NCBI GenBank assembly: GCA_024178355.1
Contig: JAMZNZ010000003.1
Location: forward strand, 124,001 to 188,000
Length of the DNA: 64,000 nucleotides
Source of the DNA: Maricaulaceae bacterium EIL42A08
Lineage (GTDB): Bacteria > Pseudomonadota > Alphaproteobacteria > Caulobacterales > Maricaulaceae
Direction of reading: 5' to 3'
The notes under the pieces were generated by a model. That model was not told the DNA's origin, did not search any database, and saw only the letters and a list, made by a program, of their open reading frames with translations. The translations under genes and the position numbers were made by a program. Every line of letters starts with the position of its first letter. Position 1 is the first letter of the stretch. Below are positions 7,093 through 16,821 of the stretch, in pieces.

Positions 7093-10000
7093 TTGGGCCT
7101 GACACTAGCTTTGGCAGTCCTTTTAGGCTGGGTGGCCCTCCTGTTTGTCATCGCCTTTTACGGGGATGCGCGAGCACACAGGCTTGATCGCACCCCGCGG
7201 TCCAGAGTCTGGCTCTACGTTTTTGGTCTCGGGGTCTATTGCACCAGCTGGACCTTTTATGGCGCGGTGGGGGATGCTGCGCGCAATGGCTGGGATTATC
7301 TGCCGATCTATCTGGGGCCGGCGCTGGTTTTCCTGATCGGCTTTCCCATTGTGCGCCGACTGGTACGCCTCGGGCGTGAGCATAATACCGGCTCGATCGC
7401 GGACTTTCTGTCGGCCCGCTATGGCAAGTCGGCGGCTGTGGGAGCGCTGGCTGCGGCAGGGCTTTTGCTGGCCGTCATTCCCTACATTGCGCTCCAGTTG
7501 AAAAGCGCAGCCTCGACGCTCTCTCTCATGGTGGAGGGGAACACCCCGGACGCTGTCTGGAGTATCGGTGCCGCCATCGCCTTTGCGGCCTTTGCCATCC
7601 TGTTTGGCCAGCGCAAAGCCGACGTAGCGGTGGGAAATCGCGGCCTTGTGCTGGCGGTTGCCACCGAGAGCCTGATCAAGCTTCTGGCCATGGTCGCGGT
7701 TGGCGTCTTTGCCTGTGTTGTGTGGACCCAGATCCCTGCGAGTGTGCGCAAGAGCGCGATTGAAGAGTCTGCTTTCATGGCGGGTGGCTTTGATGTGCGC
7801 TTCGTCGTGATCACGGTTCTGGCCGGGCTCGCGGCTCTGACCCTGCCGCGCCAGTTTCACATGATGGTGGTGGAAACCCGCAAGCCTGAAGATGCCCGAC
7901 TATCGCGCTGGGCGTTCCCCGCTTACCTGGCGGTTGTCGCGCTCGTGGCACCACCGGTGGCCTTCGTTGGTGCAACCATGCTCGGAGAGGCGGATCCCGA
8001 CTCTTATGTGCTGGCTCTCCCGTTGGCCATGGGGGCAGAAGGGCTAGCCATGCTCGCCTTTATCGGCGGCTTTTCTGCGGCGGCTGGCATGGTGACCATC
8101 TCCGCGCTGGCCATGTCGACCATGCTGGTCAACGACCTTGCCGCTCCTGTGTTGCTGAAATCCCGGCTCAATGCCGAGACTGGTCTTGCGTCGAACTTCC
8201 TGACCTGGCGCCGCGTGGCAGTAGTAGGCCTTGTCGGGGCTGCACTGATCTTCCAGCTGGGGATGGACCGCTCGGTGGGGCTTGCCGGGATCGGGCTTGT
8301 GGCGTTTGCCGGTGCCGCCCAGCTCGCTCCCGCCTTGTTGTTTGGACTGTTCTGGCGACGTGCTAACCGGGCTGGCGCTCTGGCGGGCATGGGCACAGGT
8401 CTGTTTCTCTGGTTCAGCCTGATCCTGGTGCCGACCTATACCGGCCAGCTGCCGCCTTCGCCGATGGGGGTGGACGCCTTCGCTTTTGCCAGCGCGGTCT
8501 GCCTGATTGCGAACACCGTCATCTTCATAGTGGCCGTGGCCTTTTCCTCAACCGGGCTCGTTGATCAGATGCAGGCTGACGCCTTTACCGGTCACGCCAG
8601 CAGGCACAGTCCAGACACCCATGGCGCGCGGGTGTCTGACCTTCAGTCCGTACTCATCCGCGTTCTTGGAGAGGTGGAGGCAGAAGCGACTCTGGCCGAG
8701 CTCTCAAAGACCGTCGGGCGGTCGCTGAAACCCAACGACACCCCGACGCCGGCCCTGATCAGTCTTGCTGAGGCGCGTCTGGCCCGTTCGCTCGGGGCGG
8801 CTTCGGCGCGCATATTGATGACGCGGGTTCTCACCGGCGCTCGGGTCAGCCCGGGCGATGTGGTGACCCTGATCGACGAAACCGCCGAAAAGCTGCGCAC
8901 CAGTCATGACCGACTTGAGGAGAGCGAGCGCTCCATCCGCTTTTACACCGACAACCTGCCAGCGCTTCTAAGCTATGCCGACCGGGATTACAGGCTGCGC
9001 TTTGCCAACAAGGGCTATCTCGACTTCTTTGATATCAATGAGAGCGCAGTTGGTGAGCCGATGGCCGCGTTCATGACCGCCGAAGAGTATGAGCTGCGCC
9101 GCCCTCATATGGAGGCTGCGCTCAACGGAGACCGTCAGGTCTTTGATATTTCGCGACGAAAGGGCGAGCGTCGCCGCCGGTCCTGGCAGGTGGTTTATCA
9201 ACCGCGCATCGAAAATGACGAGGTGGTCGGCTTCTTTGCTGTCTACCAGGACAATACCGCCAGGCGTGAGGCCGAGGAGGGCCTGCGACGCGCGTTCGAG
9301 ACCCTCGAAGCGCGTGTGGATGAGCGTACGGCCGCTCTGAAAGCTGAAAGCGAGGCAAGGCTCGATCTGGCCCGGGATCTGGAAACTGCAAGACGCACCG
9401 CCGAGGCCGCCACCCAGTCCAAGACCCGTTTCCTGGCGGCGGCCAGCCATGACTTGTTGCAACCCCTGTCCGCCGCACGCCTGTTTGCCGGAGCGCTGGA
9501 GGAGGACCTGAAGGAAGGATCTGAAGGACAGGCAAAACTGGCGCGGCGGATTGAGCATTCCATTGATCATGCTGACCGTCTGTTGCGGGCATTGCTGGAT
9601 ATTTCGAGACTGGATGCCGACGGAGTTACGCCCCGTCAAAGCGTCTTCTCACTGGGTGAACTGATCGAGGAAACCGCGGCGCAATTCATCCCGAAGGCTG
9701 AAGCCAAGGGGCTGAAGCTGAGGATCGTCCCGTGCCGCCTGGCCGTGTTTTCGGATCGTGGCCTGATGACCAGCGTGTTGCAGAATCTGATCTCCAACGC
9801 GGTGCGCTATACCCGGAGTGGAACCGTTCTGGTCGGCGCGCGCCGTCAGGGCGACACGGTGCGCCTTCAGGTGATCGACACAGGTCCCGGCATCCCCGTG
9901 GAGCGCCAGCGCGCTGTCTTCAAGGAGTTCGAACGCGGGGCCATGGCCGATCAGACTGATAGGGGTCTGGGTCTGGGCCTGGCTGTTGTCGACCGGATTT

Positions 10001-10503
10001 GCACCACGCTGGGCCACAAGCTCTCTCTACAATCGGTGGAAGGGCAGGGCTCAACCTTTGAAGTGACCCTTCCGCGCGCGGCCTCAGAGCCCTTGGCCAG
10101 ACGCTCCACTCGGCGCAGATCTGAAAAGCTGGATGGCCTGAAAGTGCTCTGCCTTGAAGATGAGGCCCCGGTTCTCGATGCCATGCTGGCGCTGTTGAAG
10201 CGCTGGGGCTGTGATGCGCGTGGTGCTCGCGATGAAGCCTCAGCGAGGGCGGCCTTCAGTGATGGCACCCCCGACGTTGTGGTTCTGGATTACCAGCTGG
10301 AAGACGGGGCCACAGGTCCAGCCGTTTACGGTGAGTTGTGTGAGATGTGGGGGGCAAAGCCGCCTGGCGTTCTGATCACCGCAGAGCGCGGACAGGAGCC
10401 CCAGGCCGCTGCGCACAAGGCGAAGCTGGAATTGATCCAGAAGCCAGCGCCCCCGGCAGTGCTGAGAGCGACACTCAATACCCTGAAGCGCAAGGCCGGG
10501 TAG
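7093..10503 (+). CDS. crbS: CrbS-like hybrid sensor: SSS transporter domain fused to PAS, histidine kinase and receiver
   Basis: The 1136-residue membrane sensor has an N-terminal sodium/solute-symporter-like domain (about 1-490, 12-13 helices), a linker matching the STAC position (about 500-590) and a PAS domain (about 615-720). A coiled coil (EEGLRRAFETLEARVDERTAALKAE) follows. The HisKA domain has ASHDLLQPLSAARL (phospho-acceptor His about 786), the HATPase has NLISNAVRYT and DTGPGIP, and the C-terminal receiver has VVVLDYQLEDG (Asp about 1066). This is the architecture of CrbS/MxtR kinases, which control acs and acetate-symporter genes. TTG at 7093 is chosen because GGAGAG lies 6 nt upstream; a TTG at 7078 has no such signal. 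It converges on the cognate-looking regulator with a 4-bp gap. Confidence 0.82.
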   Translation: MGLTLALAVLLGWVALLFVIAFYGDARAHRLDRTPRSRVWLYVFGLGVYCTSWTFYGAVGDAARNGWDYLPIYLGPALVFLIGFPIVRRLVRLGREHNTGSIADFLSARYGKSAAVGALAAAGLLLAVIPYIALQLKSAASTLSLMVEGNTPDAVWSIGAAIAFAAFAILFGQRKADVAVGNRGLVLAVATESLIKLLAMVAVGVFACVVWTQIPASVRKSAIEESAFMAGGFDVRFVVITVLAGLAALTLPRQFHMMVVETRKPEDARLSRWAFPAYLAVVALVAPPVAFVGATMLGEADPDSYVLALPLAMGAEGLAMLAFIGGFSAAAGMVTISALAMSTMLVNDLAAPVLLKSRLNAETGLASNFLTWRRVAVVGLVGAALIFQLGMDRSVGLAGIGLVAFAGAAQLAPALLFGLFWRRANRAGALAGMGTGLFLWFSLILVPTYTGQLPPSPMGVDAFAFASAVCLIANTVIFIVAVAFSSTGLVDQMQADAFTGHASRHSPDTHGARVSDLQSVLIRVLGEVEAEATLAELSKTVGRSLKPNDTPTPALISLAEARLARSLGAASARILMTRVLTGARVSPGDVVTLIDETAEKLRTSHDRLEESERSIRFYTDNLPALLSYADRDYRLRFANKGYLDFFDINESAVGEPMAAFMTAEEYELRRPHMEAALNGDRQVFDISRRKGERRRRSWQVVYQPRIENDEVVGFFAVYQDNTARREAEEGLRRAFETLEARVDERTAALKAESEARLDLARDLETARRTAEAATQSKTRFLAAASHDLLQPLSAARLFAGALEEDLKEGSEGQAKLARRIEHSIDHADRLLRALLDISRLDADGVTPRQSVFSLGELIEETAAQFIPKAEAKGLKLRIVPCRLAVFSDRGLMTSVLQNLISNAVRYTRSGTVLVGARRQGDTVRLQVIDTGPGIPVERQRAVFKEFERGAMADQTDRGLGLGLAVVDRICTTLGHKLSLQSVEGQGSTFEVTLPRAASEPLARRSTRRRSEKLDGLKVLCLEDEAPVLDAMLALLKRWGCDARGARDEASARAAFSDGTPDVVVLDYQLEDGATGPAVYGELCEMWGAKPPGVLITAERGQEPQAAAHKAKLELIQKPAPPAVLRATLNTLKRKAG

Positions 10504-10507
10504 GAGC

Positions 10508-11161
10508 CTAGCTGTCTGTTGGTGGCTCAACCAGAAGCGCCTGCGCCACCAGTACCGCCTGAGTGCGGTTGATGACATCCAGCTTTCTGAAAATTGCCGT
10601 GACGTGCGCTTTTACGGTGGCTTCTGAAATGCCCATATCATAGGCGATCTGCTTGTTGAGCCGCCCGGCGGCCAGGCCTTGCATGACACGTAGTTGCGCC
10701 GGGGTAAGCTGGGCGAGTTTCGCCGCCGCTTCAGCGGCTTCATCCGCCTCTTCGCTGTCGTCTTCTGGGGCCCAGATTTCGCCATCGATGATGGCCTGAA
10801 GCGCCTCACACAATGTGTCCATGCCAGCGGTCTTGGGGATGAACCCTGAAGCTCCAAACTCCAGCGCGCGAGCGGCAACGCCCGGTGCGGTGCTGGCGCT
10901 GATGACCACGACCGGCACATTGGGATAGGCGCGCCGAAGTTCGGCGAGGCCTACAAAGCCAGAGCTGTCTTCCATGTGAAGATCAAGGCAAACCAGCTCT
11001 GCGGCACCGGCCTGAAGCGCGGTTGCGGTTTCAGCCAGAGAGCTTGTCTCAACGACCGTCCGATCTGGGGCAACCCGACCGACTGCGGCTGCCAAAGCTG
11101 CACGAAAAAGCGGGTGGTCATCGGCAAGAAGGATGCGGCTCATATGGGGCGCGGCGTCCAT
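10508..11161 (-). CDS. crbR: CrbR-like NarL/FixJ-family response regulator
   Basis: Cytoplasmic transcription factor of 217 residues. The N-terminal receiver (ILLADDHPLFR; phospho-acceptor Asp in LVCLDLHMEDSSGF; VVVISAS; GFIPKT with the conserved Lys) is followed by an acidic linker (EDDSEEADEAAEAAAK). A LuxR-type helix-turn-helix ends the protein (LTPAQLRVMQGLAAGRLNKQIAYDMGISEATVKAHVTAIFRKL). AGGAGG lies 5 nt before the ATG at 11161. It lies convergent to the CrbS-like kinase and divergent to the porin gene upstream of acs. By homology to CrbSR and MxtR/ErdR systems it should activate acs and the actP operon; direct targets here are inferred. Confidence 0.82.
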   Translation of the reverse strand: MDAAPHMSRILLADDHPLFRAALAAAVGRVAPDRTVVETSSLAETATALQAGAAELVCLDLHMEDSSGFVGLAELRRAYPNVPVVVISASTAPGVAARALEFGASGFIPKTAGMDTLCEALQAIIDGEIWAPEDDSEEADEAAEAAAKLAQLTPAQLRVMQGLAAGRLNKQIAYDMGISEATVKAHVTAIFRKLDVINRTQAVLVAQALLVEPPTDS

Positions 11162-11233
11162 AAACGCCTCCTGATCGTCTTTGATGGCCTGACGCTAATG
11201 GTTGGGCGTTGCGGCGTCGCCTCACCAAAAAGT

Positions 11234-11275
11234 CGCATACCGATCAGGGCCAATTTCGACCATTGGCGCATACCG
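11234..11275. promoter_or_regulatory. Composite repeat element between crbR and porin genes
   Basis: Direct repeats CGCATACCG at 11234-11242 and 11267-11275 start exactly 33 bp apart (about three helical turns). Between them, abutting the second copy, is an inverted repeat GCCAAT/ATTGGC (11249-11254, 11262-11267). It lies about 95-135 bp before the porin start and about 75-115 bp before crbR, which is typical for a regulator that binds side by side on one DNA face. Confidence 0.45.
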
Positions 11276-11369
11276 CCGCTTTGCCGACCTCTCGATACTG
11301 CTTGCCAAGACGCCGGACGATCGGCGCACGGGGAGCCTCGATGCTCCAGATAATCGGGAGGCTGCATAC

Positions 11370-12725
11370 ATGACGGTTTCGTGTGTTCTTAAAATGACCC
11401 TTGCTGCTGGCGTGTCTGCCATGGCGTTGAGCTCAGGCGCTTTGGCGTCAAACCCTGAGGAAATGGAGGCGCGCCTGGCTGCGCTGGAGGCCATGGTGGC
11501 CGAGTTGCGCAATGAGCTGGAGGCCGAGCGTGCCCGGACCGCAGAGCGCGATGACGCTATGGCCAATCGGGTCGTGGAGCTGGAAGCCCGTGAGCAGCCA
11601 GCCTCAGTCACCGCCGCTGCCAGCCCGCCGGGCAATGGCTTCATGGCGGGCAATACAAACATCACCTATGGCGGCTTCATCGATATTGATGCGCACCTGA
11701 CCGATGTATCGGACGGGGATCTGGCACCGACCTCCATTACCCGGGACTTCTATATCCCCGGCGCAACGCCGGTTGGTGGAACGGGCGATAGCGAGCCGGA
11801 CTTTGATTTTACCGCCCAGGGCTCCCGCTTCTTCTTTGCCACCACCACGCCGGTCGGCGACAGCGAGGTGAAAAGCCGGCTAGAGTTTGATTTCCTGGGA
11901 TCACCCGGTGGCAATGAACGTGTGTCCAATTCCTATAACCCGCGCCTGCGCGTGGCCTGGGCCGAGATGGGCAATTGGCGCATCGGCCAGGACTGGACGA
12001 CGTTCCAGAACACCTCTGCGATCCCTGAAAGCGCGAGCTTCCTGGTGCTGTCCGATGGTATGGTCTTCGTGCGCCAGGCACAGATCCGCTACACCAATGG
12101 CAACTTCCAGGCTTCGCTTGAAAACACGGACACAACGGTCACCCCCTTTGGTGGCGGTGGCCGGATTGAGTCTGGTGACGGAGCCACCCCAGACTTTGTG
12201 GCTCGCTACAATATCCGCCACGACGGCGTGAATGTGGCGCTTGCCGCGATAGCGCGTCGCCTGTCGGCAGAAACCGGCACCATCGATGGCGATGCACTGG
12301 GCTGGGGCGTCTCAGTCCAGGGGCGCGTCTCGCTGACCGACAGCTCTGACCTGCGCTTCTCGGCGACCGCCGGTGAGGGCGTAGGTCGTTATATCGGGCT
12401 GAATGCCATTAACGGCGCGGTTGCGACGGCCAGCGGCGATATTGAGCCGATCCCCGTTTACGGTGGGTTGATCGCCTGGCGTCAGGAGCTGGGCGAAGGT
12501 CGCCGTTTCAATGTCGGCTATTCCTTCCTGGAAACCGATAACGATGTGGCGCTGACCGGAAATGGCGCAACCCGTTCGGTTCAGTCCGGCTATGCGGCCT
12601 ACCTCACCTCGCTGGGCGGCGGTGTCACCGTTGGAGGTGAGCTGATGATCGGAAACCGGGAGCTGGAAAACGGCACCTCAGGCACGATCAGTCGCATCAC
12701 GCTTTCAACCAAGTACGCGTTTTAA
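11370..12725 (+). CDS. DcaP-like outer-membrane porin
   Basis: Outer-membrane channel of 451 residues. A signal peptide (MTVSCVLKMTLAAGVSAMALSSGALA) is followed by a coiled coil (about 30-75, PEEMEARLAALEAMVAELRNELEAERAR). A beta-barrel begins with NITYGGFIDIDAHLTD and ends in the C-terminal aromatic TLSTKYAF. The coiled coil plus barrel layout and ARVAWAEMGNWRIGQDWTTF-like segment match DcaP/trimeric porins that admit small organic acids. The start at 11370 has GGGAGG about 9 nt upstream; an earlier in-frame ATG at 11202 would bury the signal peptide. The gene stands directly before acs, so it plausibly serves carboxylate entry; substrate is inferred. Confidence 0.85.
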   Translation: MTVSCVLKMTLAAGVSAMALSSGALASNPEEMEARLAALEAMVAELRNELEAERARTAERDDAMANRVVELEAREQPASVTAAASPPGNGFMAGNTNITYGGFIDIDAHLTDVSDGDLAPTSITRDFYIPGATPVGGTGDSEPDFDFTAQGSRFFFATTTPVGDSEVKSRLEFDFLGSPGGNERVSNSYNPRLRVAWAEMGNWRIGQDWTTFQNTSAIPESASFLVLSDGMVFVRQAQIRYTNGNFQASLENTDTTVTPFGGGGRIESGDGATPDFVARYNIRHDGVNVALAAIARRLSAETGTIDGDALGWGVSVQGRVSLTDSSDLRFSATAGEGVGRYIGLNAINGAVATASGDIEPIPVYGGLIAWRQELGEGRRFNVGYSFLETDNDVALTGNGATRSVQSGYAAYLTSLGGGVTVGGELMIGNRELENGTSGTISRITLSTKYAF

Positions 12726-12735
12726 ATCCCCCCGG

Positions 12736-12773
12736 GGTGGTGGGCCGCCTTCGGGTGGCCTGCCGCACCTTTT
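12736..12773 (+). terminator. Hairpin with TTCG tetraloop and short T-run between porin and acs
   Basis: GGCCGCC (12743-12749), loop TTCG, GGTGGCC (12754-12760), extendable outward with wobble pairs and followed by CTTTT. It can end porin transcripts or attenuate read-through into acs, whose start is 25 bp further on. Confidence 0.5.
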
Positions 12774-12797
12774 GCGATCTTACAAGGAGGTCGAACC

Positions 12798-14771
12798 ATG
12801 GACGGATCAATCCCAAAAGCTGCAGGCGGCGCACCGGCTCTGGTGCCAGTTCCCGACAGCTATGCGGAACATGCTTCTATCACCGCCAAGGTGTACGAGC
12901 AGAAGTACAAGCGCTCTCTGGAGGACCCGGACGGTTTCTGGCGCGATGAGCTTAACCGCCTTGATTGGTTTCAGGCTCCCACGAAGATCTCTGACGTCAG
13001 CTGGGATCCTGATGATCTCCACATTCGCTGGTTTGAAGATGGCTATTTGAACGTCGCCTATAATTGCATCGACAGGCATCTTGATCAGCGCGCCAACGAT
13101 GTTGCGATCATCTGGGAAGGCGATAATCCGGGTTTCCACCACTCGATCACCTATGCCCAGCTGCACAATCATGTGTGCCGGATGGCCAATGAGCTGAAGA
13201 AGATTGGCGTCAGGAAGGGTGACCGGGTCACCATCTACATGCCGATGATCCCGGAGGCGACCTTCGCCATGCTGGCCTGTGCGCGTATTGGCGCGGTTCA
13301 CACGGTGGTGTTCGGCGGCTTCTCACCTGAAGCCCTGGCCGGTCGCATTGAAGATTGCGGGTCTGAGTTCGTCATCACCGCTGACCAGGGCGTGCGCGGC
13401 GGCAAGGGCGTGGCGCTGAAGTCCAACGTGGACAAGGCGCTGGACCTGGTTGAAGGCGTGCGCGCCGTCCTGTGTGTGCGCCATACTGGCGCCAGCGTGC
13501 CCTGGGTTGAGGGGCGCGACTTCTGGCACCATGAGCTGGCGCTAGAGGTGGATGCCCAATGCACGCCAGAACCCATGAATGCAGAAGACCCGCTTTTCAT
13601 CCTCTACACCTCCGGTTCGACCGGAAAGCCCAAGGGAGTGCTTCACACCACGGGGGGATATCTGCTCTGGTCGGCGCTGACCTTTGACGCTTTATTCGAT
13701 GTGAAACGGGGCGAGGTATTCTGGTGTACCGCCGATATCGGCTGGATTACCGGTCACACCTATCTGACCTACGGGCCACTGGCCAATGGCGTCACGACGT
13801 TGATGTTTGAGGGCATTCCCACCTATCCGGCCCCGGACCGCTTCTGGCGGGTCTGTGCCAAGCACAAGGTGAATGTCTTCTACACCGCGCCGACGGCTCT
13901 GCGATCCGTCATGCGTGAAGGCGATGAGCCGGTTGAGAGGCATGACCTGTCATCGCTGCGCCTTCTGGGCAGTGTGGGCGAGCCGATCAATCCGGAGGCC
14001 TGGGCCTGGTATCACCGGGTTGTTGGCAAGGGAAAACTGCCCATCGTGGACACCTGGTGGCAGACCGAAACCGGGGCCTGTCTGATGACTCCGCTCCCGG
14101 GCGCGCATGCGCTCAAACCCGGCGCGGCGAGCTTTCCCATGTTCGGCATTGAACCGGGCCTGGTGGATAACGAAGGCAATCCGCTTCCCGACGAGGGGGC
14201 GGCAGAAGGCAATCTCATCATCAAGGGCAGCTGGCCAGGTCAGATGCGCACCGTCTATGGCGACCACAAGCGCTTTGCCGAGACCTATTTCTCGACCTAT
14301 CGCGGCCTCTACTTTACCGGTGATGGCGCGCGCCGTGACGAGGACGGCTATTGGTGGATTACCGGGCGTGTGGACGATGTTCTCAACGTCTCCGGCCACC
14401 GGCTGGGTACCGCCGAGATCGAGAGCGCTCTGGTCTCCCACCCGCTCGTCGCGGAAGCCGCGGTGGTCGGCTACCCCCATGATATCAAGGGGCAGGGCGT
14501 TTATTGCTACGTCACACTCAATGCCGGACTGGAGCCTACTGACGAGACGGCGAAGCAATTGCGCAATCATGTGCGCTCTGAAATCGGTCCTGTCGCCAGT
14601 CCAGACCTGATCCAGTTTGCGCCGGGGCTGCCCAAGACCCGATCCGGCAAGATCATGCGCCGGATTTTGAGAAAGATCGCCGAGAACCAGTTCGATGCGC
14701 TAGGCGATACCTCAACGCTGGCAGATCCGGCTGTGGTTGATGATCTCATCGAAGGCCGCGTGAACCGCTAG
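12798..14771 (+). CDS. acs: Acetyl-CoA synthetase (AMP-forming)
   Basis: Converts acetate, ATP and CoA to acetyl-CoA, AMP and PPi in the cytoplasm. At 657 residues it is full length for Acs. It shows [52 protein letters not shown], the P-loop-like [20 protein letters not shown] (about 265-285), [24 protein letters not shown] with the acetate-pocket Trp, and [13 protein letters not shown] with the catalytic, normally acetylatable Lys about 618. AAGGAGG lies 7 nt before the ATG. It is the last gene of the acetate module and is followed by a good terminator. Expected to be controlled by the CrbSR pair nearby. Confidence 0.97.
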   Translation: MDGSIPKAAGGAPALVPVPDSYAEHASITAKVYEQKYKRSLEDPDGFWRDELNRLDWFQAPTKISDVSWDPDDLHIRWFEDGYLNVAYNCIDRHLDQRANDVAIIWEGDNPGFHHSITYAQLHNHVCRMANELKKIGVRKGDRVTIYMPMIPEATFAMLACARIGAVHTVVFGGFSPEALAGRIEDCGSEFVITADQGVRGGKGVALKSNVDKALDLVEGVRAVLCVRHTGASVPWVEGRDFWHHELALEVDAQCTPEPMNAEDPLFILYTSGSTGKPKGVLHTTGGYLLWSALTFDALFDVKRGEVFWCTADIGWITGHTYLTYGPLANGVTTLMFEGIPTYPAPDRFWRVCAKHKVNVFYTAPTALRSVMREGDEPVERHDLSSLRLLGSVGEPINPEAWAWYHRVVGKGKLPIVDTWWQTETGACLMTPLPGAHALKPGAASFPMFGIEPGLVDNEGNPLPDEGAAEGNLIIKGSWPGQMRTVYGDHKRFAETYFSTYRGLYFTGDGARRDEDGYWWITGRVDDVLNVSGHRLGTAEIESALVSHPLVAEAAVVGYPHDIKGQGVYCYVTLNAGLEPTDETAKQLRNHVRSEIGPVASPDLIQFAPGLPKTRSGKIMRRILRKIAENQFDALGDTSTLADPAVVDDLIEGRVNR

Positions 14772-14817
14772 AAGCGGTCGCTCGCCCGCAATGCCAAGCG
14801 GCATCGCAAGACAATGG

Positions 14818-14865
14818 CTGGCGCGCCTCGCCTTAATTTTAGGCGTGCCAGTCGTTTTGTTTTTG
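14818..14865 (+). terminator. Rho-independent terminator after acs
   Basis: Stem arms CTGGCGCGCCT (14818-14828) and AGGCGTGCCAG (14841-14851) pair over 11 bp with one G-T wobble around a 12-nt loop. A T-rich tail TCGTTTTGTTTTTG follows. Confidence 0.8.
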
Positions 14866-15148
14866 TGTCTGAGGCATTCTGGATATCTTCCAAACAAATC
14901 TGCCCTTGCCGCGCTTTCCCAGCCAGGTGTGTCAACGTGTCGCCTTCCATGCTTTCAAGGGGTTGGGCGCGTCTCCAAGTGTCCTGAAAGCCCAGCTTTT
15001 AAACGGTTTGTGCTCAGTGAGCACGTCCCAGCCGCCATCTACGACTTTAGCCGCTGAGGCATATTGCCATACTTTTAATATGGCCATTATTCCGCAATAG
15101 CGGTGCGGACATTTCAAAAGGTGAGTCCTGATCAAAGGGGAGGGGCGC
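14866..15148. other. Intergenic region and presumed ccoN promoter
   Basis: No gene is seen between the acs terminator and ccoN. The region holds a hyphenated palindrome GTGCTCA-G-TGAGCAC (15010-15024) and an AT-rich patch at about 15059-15096 with the near-repeat TATTGCCAT / TATGGCCAT. A GGGGAGG ribosome binding site lies just before ccoN. A canonical FNR/FixK box (TTGAT-N4-ATCAA), usual before cbb3 genes, was looked for and not found; only a half site ATCAA at about 15131 is present. Confidence 0.55.
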
Positions 15149-16810
15149 ATGTCCGCATCCGCGGTAAAACTCAAGACAGGCTTTGATGCACAGGCCGGGA
15201 TCGTTGCGGCGATCTTCGTTGTGGGGGTCCTGTGGTCCCTCTTTGCCGCTGCAAACGGAGCTGACGCCGCCATTCGCACCCACGCCTGGGTCATTGGTCT
15301 GGGCTTTCTGGTGGGACTATTCTCCATGGCCGGGGTTTACTCCGGCGGTGGGGTCAGCATCGACAAGACCCAGTATAACGAGACCATTATCAAATACGGC
15401 GTGATCGCCTCGCTCTTCTGGGCTGTGGCCGGCTTGCTGGTCGGGGTGGTGATCGCGTTTCAGCTGGCCTTCCCGGCGCTTTTGTCCTTTCCGGACTTTC
15501 CTGAACTGAATTTTGGCCGCCTGCGCCCGCTGCATACCAGTGCGGTGATCTTTGCGTTCGGCGGCAATGTGCTAATCGCGACCAGCTTCTACGTGGTTCA
15601 GCGAACCTGCCGCACGCGGCTGGCGGGCGGTGTCTGGCCCTGGTTTGTGTTCTGGGGATATCAGCTCTTCATTGTCGTGGCCGCGACCGGCTATCTGCTG
15701 GGGATTACGCAGGGCAAGGAATACGCCGAGCCGGAATGGTATGCCGACCTGTGGCTGACGATTGTGTGGGTGGCCTATCTGCTGGTCTTCATGGCCACGC
15801 TGATGCGTCGCAAGGAGCCGCATATCTATGTGGCCAACTGGTTCTATCTCGCCTTCATCGTAACGATTGCGCTTCTGCACGTGGTCAACAATCTGGCCAT
15901 GCCCGTCTCGATCATTGGCGCGCGCAGCTATTCGGCCTTCTCCGGGGTTCAGGATGCCCTGACCCAGTGGTGGTACGGCCACAACGCGGTGGGCTTCTTC
16001 CTGACCGCCGGCTTCCTGGCGATCATGTACTACTTCATCCCCAAGCGGGCTGAGCGGCCGGTATTTTCCTACCGCCTGTCGATCATCCACTTCTGGGCGC
16101 TGATCTTCATCTATATCTGGGCGGGGCCCCACCACCTGCACTACACGGCTTTGCCTGAATGGGCGCAGACGCTGGGGATGACCTTCTCCATCATGCTGTG
16201 GATGCCCAGCTGGGGCGGCATGATCAACGGCCTGATGACGCTGTCGGGGGCCTGGGACAAGCTTCGCACCGACCCGGTGATCCGCATGCTGGTGGTCTCT
16301 GTGGCCTTTTACGGCATGTCGACCTTTGAAGGCCCGGTCATGTCGATCCGCGCGGTGAATTCGCTTTCGCACTACACCGACTGGACCATTGGCCACGTGC
16401 ACTCCGGTGCGCTGGGCTGGGTTGGCTTTATCAGCTTTGGCGCGATCTACTGCCTGGTCCCGTGGCTGTGGAAGCGCAAGGGCATGTTCTCCAAGGCGTT
16501 GATCGAGTGGCACTTCTGGATCGCGACCATCGGCATCCTGCTCTACATCACGTCCATGTGGGTGTCGGGCATCATGCAGGGCCTGATGTGGCGGGCCTAT
16601 GACAGCCTGGGCTTCCTGGAGTTTAGCTTCATCCAGACGGTCGAGGCGATGCAGCCCTACTACATCATCCGCGGCCTGGGTGGGGTGCTCTACCTCGCAG
16701 GTGCCCTGCTGATGTGCTGGAACGTCTACAAAACCATCAAGGGCGATGTGCGCGAGAGCGATGCTTCGGTGAAGCCGCAATCGGCTTCCATCGCCGCACC
16801 GGCCGAATAG
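15149..16810 (+). CDS. ccoN: cbb3-type cytochrome c oxidase subunit I
   Basis: Catalytic subunit of the high-affinity cbb3 terminal oxidase, holding low-spin heme b and the heme b3/CuB centre in the inner membrane. At 553 residues with 12-14 helices it is full length. Typical blocks include [58 protein letters not shown] (His ligand and active-site Tyr region), [20 protein letters not shown] (paired His copper ligands) and [20 protein letters not shown] (His ligands of the hemes). First gene of ccoNOQP; ccoO starts 11 bp after its stop. Expected to be induced at low oxygen, though no FNR-type box is evident. Confidence 0.97.
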   Translation: MSASAVKLKTGFDAQAGIVAAIFVVGVLWSLFAAANGADAAIRTHAWVIGLGFLVGLFSMAGVYSGGGVSIDKTQYNETIIKYGVIASLFWAVAGLLVGVVIAFQLAFPALLSFPDFPELNFGRLRPLHTSAVIFAFGGNVLIATSFYVVQRTCRTRLAGGVWPWFVFWGYQLFIVVAATGYLLGITQGKEYAEPEWYADLWLTIVWVAYLLVFMATLMRRKEPHIYVANWFYLAFIVTIALLHVVNNLAMPVSIIGARSYSAFSGVQDALTQWWYGHNAVGFFLTAGFLAIMYYFIPKRAERPVFSYRLSIIHFWALIFIYIWAGPHHLHYTALPEWAQTLGMTFSIMLWMPSWGGMINGLMTLSGAWDKLRTDPVIRMLVVSVAFYGMSTFEGPVMSIRAVNSLSHYTDWTIGHVHSGALGWVGFISFGAIYCLVPWLWKRKGMFSKALIEWHFWIATIGILLYITSMWVSGIMQGLMWRAYDSLGFLEFSFIQTVEAMQPYYIIRGLGGVLYLAGALLMCWNVYKTIKGDVRESDASVKPQSASIAAPAE

Positions 16811-16821
16811 GGGACAGGGAT

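Noticed and set aside
15122-15136. Possible FNR/FixK site near ATCAA before ccoN
   Set aside because: The matching left half (TTGAT) is absent and the half site almost abuts the ribosome binding site, so it cannot be a normal activator position.
15572-16780. Minus-strand open frame of about 400 codons inside ccoN
   Set aside because: Antisense shadow of ccoN; low-complexity, His/Gln/Asp-rich translation with no hydrophobic core or motif.
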